Shown here: in pieces, positions 23,040 to 33,179 of the stretch | Layout: every line of letters starts with the position of its first letter | How positions within the stretch are numbered: the first letter of the stretch is position 1 | Source of the DNA: Sipunculus nudus | Taxonomy: Eukaryota > Annelida > Sipuncula > Golfingiida > Sipunculidae | Direction: 5' to 3' | DNA length: 64,000 nt | Assembly: GCA_026874595.1 (NCBI GenBank) | Contig: CM049312.1 | Span: forward strand, 24,421,956-24,485,955 | Program-made: the position numbers and the translations under genes | Notes under the pieces: model-generated | The model's database searches: none | Seen by the model: only the letters and a program-made list of their open reading frames with translations | What the model was told of the DNA's origin: nothing

Positions 23040-26000
23040 TCAGTCTAAAATAAGTGTATCAAACTCATATACCGTAGGGCACCAACTGCAGAGGAAGTAA
23101 TACGCAAAATGTATGGTGCCACCATCCTCAGCAAATTGGATTTTAATACGACTACTGGAGTATCCTTCTCGACAAGAAATCCAGGAAACCGACATCAGTC
23201 AGTGTACGTAACAGACTGTACCGATTTAAGAAACTGCTATTTGGCTTGTGTTTCTCACAAGATATCTTCCAAGAGAAGATGGATTAGAGGTGCCGACCTG
23301 TTCGCTTCGACCTGTCCGGTCCGCAATTTTCGGCTACACCGGACCACTAACACAAAATACCAGATCGCTTATCCCTGTCTGCTCTTCCTATAGTTTAATG
23401 GTCAAAGCTAAACTGACTTAAAGGATTCAGTTTCAACCTGCAAATCATCTTTAAGTAAGGGAAATTAACCTCTTAAAAAGATTAAAAGGTTATTAAGCAA
23501 TGACACTTGTTAAATTTTACTTAAATACTTGTATTATTTAAAATATTTTTTTTTTCTCTAAGAAAATGAAAGAGTCATTTGTTTAATTAACTTATGATTG
23601 AAGTGACATGTTCAGCGTTAGACCATAGTCCCGTGCTGCACAATGCTGATACATTTCCTCTATCGCCGTGTATCACAGTATAATAAGACCAATTTATATA
23701 CGTTGAATATATTAAATATACTCTATATACTTACTCAATAATATTAAATTAATTCGTTTTCCATATTAAATCGCACTCAAACTGCTACTCAAGTAATGAA
23801 CTAATTGCAGCCCCATCCATTCCCGCCCAGCGATTTCTTGGAATGAGCTCGCCCCTTCCTGCATGTGGTTTATATCTTAATCAGCATGGCCCACACAAAA
23901 ATAAAAAAAATATTTGCTTAGATTATGATTTTTAATTTCCTTAAACAATCAAACGCAGATCTTGCCATTCAAGTATAGATGAAAAATTACTTTTTTTGCA
24001 CGTTGTGCTGTGTATGTGATATTTGCATTCGTTGAATATTTGAACTTTTGTTGAATATTCGAAAAAAATATATATATATATATTGAAAAAAAATATGAAG
24101 AATAAAGCCAGAATAAAGAAAGCTCACAATTTAGTCAAAAATTTTAAATATATTTAAATAAATAGACCGGGCAACTAGACCGGACACCCTGGTGGTTTGG
24201 TGCAGCCCGCACCTCAAAGATAGATATCATTTTGGCAGGTTGTTAGGGCAATCATTGCAGATGATATTGCTGTGATTGGCTGCAGCGTTAGGGTGCACGA
24301 CAAGAACCTACATACATTGATATTACCCGCCCGAGGATGTGGTCTGGTTTTTACTCCGCCAAATGTGCTAAAAAAGCATCTGAAATTGAATTCATTGGAA
24401 TGAGATATAAAAGTGAAGGTGTTGCCAGGACCCAAGAAAATCCAAAAAAAGTTGCTGACTTTCCAAACCCTACTTGTGTCAATCAATTTCTATATTTTCT
24501 TGGGATGGTACAATATATTGCACCCTTCATACCTAGACTGTCTGAGAAAAAGTCGATCCTTCGTGATCTTTTCAAGAAAACGTGTCTTGGGTATGGACAA
24601 AGACACACTAGAATACATACGAATCAAAAAAGAAAGAGATCGGTAACGCAGTTATACATGAACAACCAAGATTCACAAAAAAAATCCATATTCAAGTGGA
24701 CGCTTGGCAGAAAGGCTTGGGCGCAGCGTAACTGCAAATAGATAAGCATGGTCAGGAAAGAATAATGGCTTTGGCATCAGAAACAATGGCTCGAATTGAA
24801 TAGAGCTAAGCAAATGTTGACGCAAGATGCTCGAGGTAGTTTTCGGCGTAGCCCTGCCTAGGCTTCGCATTTACTTTTTTTACTAAAATGCTCAATGAAA
24901 ACGTGATTCCATGTACCGATAAGGTAACTCAGTACCAGCTCTTAGCACTAAAGCCCTTGAAAAGTACGTATGGTGAATCCCTGATATTTGTATGTCAGGG
25001 CGTCAAAAGGCTCCCGGCGATTCCCTTGTAATACGCGTATCATGGCGTAACGCTTCATGTGGTTAGCATCGTTGCTATGACAACAGCGGTCCCACGGACA
25101 ATAGATAGTTTGACGAGCTTGGTATCACAGGCACTGAAATCCTGGGTTCAGGTAGTCGATGCATTGACCTTCGTGCCCTGCGATATATTGCTGCTGTTCC
25201 AGCATTACTGTCCATGGACCTAATGAAGGTGCAGTGAAGACACTAAGGCAACGATTTTTTTAATGTGTATATGTTCCCCCAGCCGCTACAAAGCTACCAG
25301 CACGCAGATAGCCGTGATCGTTTGAGCCAGTGGGTACATGTATCACAGTTTGCGTTCGTCGCGTTACACCTGTATATCTCACAGTGATTGGCTGACCTAG
25401 AGATACATTGTTAACAGGCACGCATAGAAGAGCGTTTGCCTGATAAACGGTGACACAATGAGGGTGAGGGTTATATTGTTGAATGTATTGGCATATTAAA
25501 ATGCGCGAGGACCTAAAGAAATTAAGACTGATTAACTGGGGATATCAATAGCCATCTGGAAGCCCGCAATGGGCGGTGACTGAATGAAGCATGTTGGTTT
25601 TGAAAAAAAAATATTCTGGGCAGACCACCAATTACTCCTCACGTCACTCGAAGAGCCCTAAGTTCAGGGAGGTGGTGATATTTGGCGCTGACCGTTCCAC
25701 AATGGATGGAGTTAACCAGACGATGAATCAGTTTGCAGCAGAGTTTTTTTTTAATTCAGAATTTACAGCGATGTGACAGGGCCTGTTCTAAGCTATGCGA
25801 CTAAGCGGGTTAATTTGTTGCCTTTGCCAGAGGGAGGAATCAGGTTCTACAATTGCATCGACAGGGCCGGTCTATCGTCGAGGCAGAACGTTTACACACT
25901 TATGTATATGGATCACAGCTCGCTGTTAAGGATATAACTATATGGTATGTTTATTAGATACAGGCCAGGTAGAGAACACCATCTTGCAGATTTACTGTCT

Positions 26001-26350
26001 CGGTTAAAACCGCAGCAAGCTCCAACAATCAGACGAATGAAGACCATTCACACAGTCATATGGTCAGATGACAAGTTCGTGGGAACTTAAACGGCAAACC
26101 AGTTAGGGTCATGAATTCGTGCCGTCATTTGACGTATGGTCAAACGGTTTGCCTAAAAGTGCTCAACATTGGCCAAAGGACCTAAGGCCATGGTGGTCCA
26201 CTAAAGAATTTAGATCCGTAGAGGACCAGTGACATATGCAAGATCATCTTCTTATTATACCTTTAACAATGAGACGGTATGTTTTAAAGAAACTACATTA
26301 TAGTTACGCTCCCGAGGCAGCGGGAATCTTGCGCTTCGAAAGATGCAACT
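23040..26350 (+). mobile_element. Ty3/Gypsy-type LTR retrotransposon remnant
   Basis: Pieces of pol run in order on the plus strand inside gene A's intron. A reverse-transcriptase N-part at 23040-23285 has PTAEEVIRKMYGATILSKLD and FSQDIFQEKMD in a shifted frame. RT continues with an IADDI active-site word at about 24255. A connection region has ASEIEFIGMRY and FLGMVQYIAPFIP at 24360-24530. An RNase H start lies near 24690 and its end, DHSSL and PGREHHLADLLSRL, at about 25905-26010. An integrase-N-like LIIP piece lies near 26240. Between 23290 and 24215 unrelated sequence interrupts the RT. Many stops and frameshifts; no LTRs identified. Confidence 0.85.
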
Positions 26351-27640
26351 GATTTTCATGCTGCCAGCTTTGACCGTTTATGATATATTTAGACACCAGA
26401 TGGCGGTTTGTTGTCCACTGAAATAAACGTGCGTACGATGTGACAAGCAGCCAATCAGATGCCAATAAACAAACACTCGACAGGCATCTGGCTTCGCCCA
26501 TTGCCGCGCTTCAAGCGCCTCTTGATCAGTTTCCGGTCGAATTTAAACTGCTCCCTCTGCATTCTCGCATCATCGACCGATTCGATTATGACATTATAAC
26601 TGTGTTAGCGTAGCCATGTATCTGTTGTCTGCAGAACTGAAACCAGCCAGCGAGGTGTGCACGCAGCCTTTGTTGTTACGTTTCGTTTGAATTACAGCTC
26701 ACCGGCCAAGAATCCTATGTGCCCAGGGCCCTAAGCAAACCACGTTAGGGGCAATTCTCTCTGAGCCTGTGGCCTGTTCAGACGGTTACGCTGGCGGATG
26801 AGCTGTCACTCAAAAAGAAATTAATATGATTGGCTCCGTGTATCCTCGCTTGGCTTTGTCTTCCAGCACAAGGTCTCATCTGATTGGACAAAAATACAGT
26901 GTTCCCCTCTGGTGTTGCAATTCAGGATACGAGGTAATAACAAACAGCGCCTTACGATATAGGAAGTAGCCCTATAGGTAAAGCGCTGTGTAAAGAGCGT
27001 ACATTATAGTCATCAAGGTTTAAAAAAAAGAAACTGGGAGCGGAACATGTGTATACTGGAGAACATTGATAGAAACATCGAAACACAAGTTAAAGGTTGT
27101 AATATGGGTCGTAAATTTTCTCGGAAGTAAAAAAAAAACAGAGTTTGATTTCATATTGAGGCATAATTAAACATTGACACACACCCTTTGAACGACCCAG
27201 TGTAATTTGTTGTGCCGATGCTCCAAGTTACATTTAAAATATTTACACTCCTGCGACTGTGAGTGTTTACCGATTGATATTGTAAAATAGTAATTTTTTT
27301 ATCCAGTGAACGCAAAATTATTTTCTTTACCTGCAGAATCTTAATCCAAATGATGAATATTTATTCCACGATCAGATTTACACATGCTATGATTCATCAT
27401 TTCACGGCAGTTTGTTTTATACAAATGATTTTATAATCTTTTTAAACCCTTAAACACAAAGTATGCCAATATGATTCTATTTTAATGGTTCTATTTCAAT
27501 ATTATGTTAATCATGTTGGTTTGTAGAGAAAAGTTTCAGAAAACAGAAATGTATAAATCGTTTAAAATGTACTACTACAGACAATCGGTACGACACTAAC
27601 ACTCCATTCAAAATATTATCGGTTCAACCGAAAATGACAT
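26351..27640. other. intron of gene A, no recognised content
   Basis: Sequence between the Gypsy remnant and exon 4. No exon-like, repeat or RNA feature was identified; short ORFs here have no similarity. Confidence 0.5.
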
Positions 27641-27648
27641 CAACAAAC

Positions 27649-27739
27649 CCATTCTCCACTGAAATATTCAAAGCTCCCTTCTCGTCTTCGATCCTTCAGC
27701 AGAATCCAAAAGTAACTTCTAGCCAATCTCCTTACAAAG
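27649..27739 (-). pseudogene. gene A exon 4: middle of C-type lectin domain
   Basis: 91 nt, the same length as gene C exon 4, phase 2 in and 0 out. It encodes RRLARSYFWILLKDRRREG then SFEYFSGEW, the W(I)(G/L)L.D...EG.F.(Y/W)..G core of a C-type lectin fold. Acceptor catacag is fine; the donor GTTTGT is weak. Confidence 0.85.
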
Positions 27740-27992
27740 CTGTATGGGGACATATCATGTTAAAATATGAACTTTAATATCTTGGCAAATGGCAGAATAC
27801 ACTTGCTTTAGGCGCTTATGATACGGACAAAAAAAAGGACAAAAGTATTGAATCACGGGTTGTAAATATTACTAGGAAACCCAATCGATAGAAAACTGAA
27901 TCGCGCCTCTATATATGGGAAAGGTTCTTCAGAATAACGCTTAAGAAAAATCACATTGACGTAAAGTGTTATAATTAGATATCAACATTCAC

Positions 27993-28134
27993 GTGTTATG
28001 TGCGTAGTTTGGGATCCTGGCTAGGTCTGCCCCCTTCGATCGACAAACTCTGCGCGCCGATTCCCAGTTCCACGATCCATGTATATAAAGATAACAATAT
28101 CCCCTGAAGAAGCGCCAGCTTGTATTGGGACAAT
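27993..28134 (-). pseudogene. gene A exon 3: N-terminal part of C-type lectin domain
   Basis: Acceptor tttttcag in phase 1, donor GTGAAT in phase 2. It reads CPNTSWRFFRGYCYLYIHGS, WNWESARRVCRSKGADLA and RIPNYAHN: the long-form C-type lectin start C..W..F.G.CY, W..A...C...GA.LA.I. The frame is fully open. Confidence 0.9.
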
Positions 28135-28286
28135 CTGAAAAACAAAACAAATTTCAACTAAATTGCACAGATTCTGCTTTTTTATTTGCTGTTCATTCAA
28201 TGTTAATATTTACTTACAAATACTGAATATTTGATAATTCAATATACATTTATATCAAGTTAAAAAACACTTATTAATGATACTAG

Positions 28287-28308
28287 AATAATAATAATAA
28301 TAATAATT

Positions 28309-28361
<53 letters not shown>
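28287..28361. repeat. (TAA)n/(ATT)n palindromic microsatellite
   Basis: A run of TAA/AAT triplets is followed at once by ATT triplets, making a near-perfect self-complementary tract. It ends 20 bp from the donor of gene A exon 2. Confidence 0.92.
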
Positions 28362-28363
<2 letters not shown>

Positions 28364-28380
28364 TAACAATTATTTCCTAC

Positions 28381-28573
28381 TCATGTGTTTGAATCCACGT
28401 TCCGCCTTCAGTCCAGATCGATCAATTAGTGCAGCCCCTGGGCATTCTGAGATTGTAGGCTGCGTCAACGTTTGCATGTCAGAGTTACACGCATACGTCA
28501 ACGTACTGGAAGACGTACGAATGGTTCCTCGGATAAGCTCCTGTACTTTTACGAGCCGCAGGTCATCATGTCT
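28381..28573 (-). pseudogene. gene A exon 2: unrecognised N-terminal module
   Basis: Acceptor tatttacag in phase 0, donor GTAGGA in phase 1, 193 nt, open. It shares DLRL, S(S/N)STLTY.C.SD, a second Cys, GL..LKA and FKH with gene C exon 2. Only two Cys are shared, so it is not a canonical sushi domain. The signal-peptide exon expected upstream was not found up to 30 kb. Confidence 0.8.
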
Positions 28574-28599
28574 CTGTAAATAGCATCATGCCTTTTGTT

Positions 28600-29685
28600 T
28601 GACTGTGGTTTGCTGTTCAATTGTTATTCTTTATAGATTGCTTCTTGTTACCTGTCATTCATATATTGCCAATCATATACTAGGGTTAACATCATATAGG
28701 CGAGATTATATTTTCGAGATTTCCATATTCTATTGTTTCTCTGCTTTATTTTCGCACTCTCGCACAACAATAAATTAGTGTCTGCATTATTCCGTGAGTT
28801 AATTATTTCAAGTAGATTGCAAATTTTACATATAACCAATTAAACATGGAAACTATTGTTTATCATTAGCACTTATTTTGAAAGATTCGATACCATTTAT
28901 AATACCAAATTTGTACTTACGGGTACATACAAGATCAATCATTAGAATTTAAAAGTGTACAAAAATGCAACCACGTGAACAACGTGATGACGGTAAATCA
29001 TTGGTTCAGATGACATAGTATTATTGAGGCAAATTAAATCATCTACATAGCAGTTTCCGTAAAAGAGGTTCTGGTCATTAAACTAAACAACGAAGTGCCT
29101 GTCTACTTTATAAAAATCCTTCAACCTGTGATATGTGTGCTAAAATGAATATTTTTTTTTATATTAGCCAGTATCCAAGGTTAATTAATGAAGTGAAACG
29201 TGGTGGACAGGGAACGAACAATTGAAAGCACATTAAACTGCATCTTGAATTGGATATGACTAACTCATTGGCCATTAAAAATGTAACTGTCCACTTGATA
29301 AACTTGCTGCATGGACCTGCAGGAGATTATTTCTGTCCGCGTGTCAGCCGCTTTACCTTACAAAATACCTAATGTTGGTTCGACAATAAGATATACACAT
29401 ATATGTAAAGGACACAAGTATTATTAGACCGAAGTGAACGTGTAATTGTATTTTGTTTGTTGGTAGCATGGTACATTGTTTCATTTCCCCTCGATGTCAC
29501 GTTTGTCATTCAGTGATTTGTTCACTGAACAATACCATACTCGGAAGAATGAGTGTTCTGAAGGCATGTTATAATCCACTAGTGGATAAAGATTATTTTA
29601 GTTACAGCAGCCTACAGATATTAAAACTAGAGACCCATGGTTCACGACACTCTAGCTGAATGTGTCCATAAGGGTCAATTTATGA
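28600..29685. other. upstream of gene A, no recognised content
   Basis: No signal-peptide exon with a GT donor, promoter element or repeat could be supported here. The small ORF at 29453-29659 resembles the segmental-duplication sequence near 34330 (tgtattttgtttgttggtagcatggtacattgtttcatttc type words) and is noncoding repeat. Confidence 0.45.
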
Positions 29686-29689
29686 GGTT

Positions 29690-30240
29690 TTTTTTCAAAT
29701 TTGGATCCTGTGATCACGTTTGAAGCCAGTCTGTCCACCCATACTGGAGTTGTCGTCTATAAACTAATTTTTTGAATGGATGGGCCCTGTGACCTTGACC
29801 TTTGACCTTGTGATTCCAAAATCCAAAAGAGTCTTCCCCTATTGGCAGGTCATATTTATGTGGAAGATTTGGAATGATGAGTTTGGCCTAAAATGCATCC
29901 ACAATATTTTCTAAAGAAGTGGATCCTGTGAACTTGACCTTTGACCTCAGAAACCCAAATTGCAAACGGTTCTTACGTTGTCAGTAGGTCATATACTGGT
30001 CCAGTTTGAAACTAATATGTCAATTCAATTTTTAATTATCATTCAGAAACAAATATGTGGAGAGAAGACCCCTGTGACCTTGACGTTTGGCCTTATACCT
30101 TCATGCATAATCACTTAAAAGTTTTAAGGCCAGCGTTTGAGATTTGTGCCTTGCTAACGAACGGACAGACGCCCGGACGGATGACGGACAAAGCGTCATT
30201 CCTATAACTTTCAGTCAACAAGCTGAAAACGGAGTTAACG
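29690..30240. repeat. dispersed repeat with ~140-bp internal periodicity
   Basis: The words ggatcctgtga, ccttgacctttgacct and ggcaggtcatatt / gtaggtcatatac recur at about 29700, 29785, 29925 and 30070. It ends in cggacagacgcccggacggatgacggacaaagc, a tail also seen at 46676-46723. No coding potential. Confidence 0.7.
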
Positions 30241-30309
30241 TCTTGGTCTATTACTATTTTGGTTTATGTTATCGAAAGAATTTGTTTGTTTTTCCCTGCG
30301 CACATTGAG

Positions 30310-30480
30310 GCACAGCTCCAATCTCTCCTATTGAGACCCGGGTTGCCATGAGAGTGAGTTGCTGGGGCCCGTCCAAGGTCGATAGATTTCGCCGCGTCTT
30401 CCGGTTTCCTCCAAATCTACAGACTACCGAACGCAGCCACCCAGTTCATTATTTATTTAATCTCACTTTTTCTGTCCTGT
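30310..30480. repeat. SINE body, relative of 55250-55510
   Basis: Shares gccatgaga(a/g)tgagttg, ggcccgtcca and the ttcgccg..ttc.(t)ccgg segment with the SINE at 55.3 kb. Its tRNA-like head is degraded. Confidence 0.6.
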
Positions 30481-30994
30481 CAGGGATGACAGCAGAAAAG
30501 TTAGTTTAATGTTATTTATTGATTATTATAAAGTAGGTTTAATCGACATTACATATATATAGAAAAGAATAAACAGCAAAAGTCGTATGAGGGGATACGA
30601 CTTTTTTGTGTACTCATGTTCTATATATATCTCTATGAAATGGATCAGCATGGCCTTTCCGACGTCTTTCTATAATATATTTACAGAAAGACATATTCTG
30701 GTAGGCGTAACAATTTAAGGTGAGTTCCCCATGAGCCTATAGGACATAACTTGAAGTGCAATGAACTGTGTCATTTGTAAGAAAATTTGGAATGATTTAT
30801 AAACATACATAGTAAGTTTGAAACTCGGGTCATTCCGTAATGCAGCATCAAGCAGGTGTTCCCCAATTTTACAATCTACCCTTTGTTTACTTTTGATAAT
30901 CTAACGTTACAAAGACGAACTAGATTTTAACCTTTGTGTAGTATATGTTAACATTTGTGTCCCGTTAATAGGTAAAGTGTGCTGGGTTTAAACA

Positions 30995-31250
30995 TCCGAG
31001 CCTAATGGCTCACCAGGCCTGAGCTTATACCGGTTTCGGTAGCGTGAAGCGATTTATAGGATCCTACTGGATGGGACGCTAATCCATCGCAGGTTACCTT
31101 TCAAAGTATTTACTGGTACCCATTTCTACTGCTGAGTGAACAGAGGCACACTTGCTGTTGGGACCTTGCCTATAAGGGTCTTGGCACGGTGAGGGTTTTA
31201 CCGGTCATGAGCTCGGTACCTTAACCATTACCACACCGCCCCCGCCCCAC
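30995..31250 (-). repeat. tRNA-derived SINE, copy 1 (B box lost)
   Basis: Same SINE as 39540-39787. The segment corresponding to the B box is deleted here (gggttttaccggtcatgagc). Confidence 0.75.
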
Positions 31251-31387
31251 CGTGTCCCGTTAATACTTAGCCGAATATATTAGGTGACTAAATGTCACAA
31301 GGTCTGGAAAGTTAACTTAAAATAAGATTTAATGTTATGCCACTGTCTGCCTTTGCCGTGGAATAGACATTAAATGTCTACACCAGC

Positions 31388-31800
31388 ATGTTATTAAATA
31401 CCACACAACAGATCAGCATGTTATTAAATGGAAAACAACACACCAGCATGTTATTAAATGGGAAACAACACACCAGCATGTTATTAAATAGCAAACAACA
31501 CACCAGCATGTTATTAAATCAGAAACAACATACCAGCATGTTATTAAATGGGAAACAATACACCAGCATGTTATTAAATGGGAAACAACACACCAACATG
31601 TTATTAAATGGCAAACAATACACCAGCATGTTATTAAATAGCAAACAACACATCAGCATGTTATTAAATGGCAAACAATACACCAGCATGTTATTAAATA
31701 GCAAAAAACACATCAGCATATTATTAAATGGAAAAAAAACACACCAGTATGTTATTAAATGGGAAACAACACACTAGTATGTTATTAAATGGGAAACATC
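31388..31800. repeat. 30-bp minisatellite, ~14 copies
   Basis: Consensus caccagcatgttattaaatg plus ggaaacaaca, exactly 30 bp, so all frames stay open in register and give a decapeptide-repeat ORF of 129 codons on the plus strand. Units vary mainly at ggg/agc before aaacaa. A second array of the same unit is at 39914-40208. Confidence 0.95.
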
Positions 31801-32302
31801 ACAGAAATAACTTTCCCTCCGCAAGGGTTTATTCCTGACCTGAGTCTATCGTTTTGGCTTGTTTCATTAAACAAAAAATTGCAAATTTTCGCACTGTTAG
31901 AACTGGCCTAACTATGAACTATACGTGAGCTTAATAGTATATTCAATAAATGAATAATTATATGTAGATCAGTTGAGACCAACCAATCAGGTTACCGGTT
32001 GTAATGCAAACAGTGAATCTCCTGACAATCACAAGAGTGACAAATAATTTTGGCGACTTTCCCCAAATCAACAACCTCTACTAATACCCGTGCCTGCATG
32101 TTTATATATTCAGGTATACTTCTTATACAAAGGACACAGTATAAAACGTTCCCTGAAAAAAAGATAAATAATGAGATAAATTGCCCCCCCCCCCCCCGTT
32201 CCGTTAAAGTACTGGGATTTGCAGAAAAACAGTGACAATCTATGCTTTCATTAATAGCTCTTTAAAATTGCAAGCTCGACATTTCCAATTTTTGTTAGCT
32301 TA

Positions 32303-33179
32303 CTGTGGTTGTCTTCTTATTTGCGGTTGATTCAAATTCGCGATATTCGCGGTCGCTCTCTGACCACGAAATTGAAACCACGCAGGTTTGAATGTATATA
32401 TATATACCAGGCCATGATCGTTAATATCAGAAGCTGCTATTATAATTATAGTTGGCGACAGTTGAGATTAATCTTCAGCTACGTGGTGATGTCCAACGAG
32501 CCTCGTGCATATAATTTAAGTGATTCAGGGAGAATTAAAAACAGGGCCCATTTAAAATAATATCGGTTTGCTTAGATGGAAAACCCGTGACCCTTTGCAG
32601 GGATGTGCTGCCCCAGTGGGCGCGCCTGGCAGTGTTTTCTGCCGCCCGGCACAGGGCTGAAGTCTGGAAAGTGTCAATGCCCGCCCGGCAGTAATATTTT
32701 AAAATTACGTGTATGTGCGCCAGGCCAGGTGACATTCACTGCCGCTTAAAATGAATATTGAGAAGAAGGTACTCTTTCATACTGTGCCGTATTTAGTAAT
32801 TGTTAATAAATCAAATTTGCCCTCAAAGGAGTGAACGAAGCCGCTAGGGTAGCGCCACCTTGTAATTGTATAATGGACTAATTCTGTCACTACCGAAATC
32901 ATGACGCGCCAAACGATGTTTAATTGGATCCCGCACGTGTCGGCTCAGCCGTCCGTGACCGTTCGAACATGCGATATCCGGAAAGAGAAATAATAGACCT
33001 GGATAACCATGAAATCAGTGGTTTATGAAATAATTTTGTCATTACAGTTCATAGTTTCATATTTGATAATAAAATATATTACTAGACTAATGCTAGAGCG
33101 CAAAAAAGGAACCCCGTGAAACTTTTAAAAATACAAAAACCGCGAAAATTCAGCCCCGCCAATATAATGGCAACCACTG
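32303..33179. mobile_element. 877-bp non-autonomous TA-target DNA transposon
   Basis: It is flanked by TA at 32301-32302 and 33180-33181, and the ends ctgtggttgtc and ggcaaccactg are inverted copies. The paralogous segmental duplicate at 40731-40749 has the empty site gttagct-TA-tacaaattag, which proves insertion with TA duplication. Subterminal inner sequence (attcgcg at left; cgcgaaaattc at right) is also inverted. No transposase ORF, so it would depend on a Tc1/mariner-superfamily enzyme. Confidence 0.9.

Larger units (their letters stand above)
14557..28573 (-). pseudogene. gene A: lectin/SRCR/EGF transmembrane receptor paralogue, decaying
   Basis: Eleven exons matching gene C in order, phase and largely in length are found on the minus strand: 2 (28573-28381), 3 (28134-27993), 4 (27739-27649), 6 (20851-20724), 7 (20571-20385), 8 (~19680-19570), 9 (19389-19257), 10 (18378-18240), 11 (17620-17486), 13 (15068-14894) and 14 (14653-14557). 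Exons 1, 5 and 12 were not found. Damage includes an apparent loss of the exon 8 acceptor AG, a one-base insertion in exon 10 and a TAG in exon 11. A Ty3/Gypsy remnant lies in the exon 4-6 intron, where exon 5 should be. The lectin N-terminal half, SRCR halves, transmembrane and tail exons still read open, so loss of function looks recent or incomplete. An alternative is a gene with errors in the assembly. Confidence 0.8.

Noticed and set aside
31388-31800. CRISPR-like array of 30-bp repeats
   Set aside because: The repeats are directly adjacent with no spacers, and the DNA is animal nuclear; it is a minisatellite.
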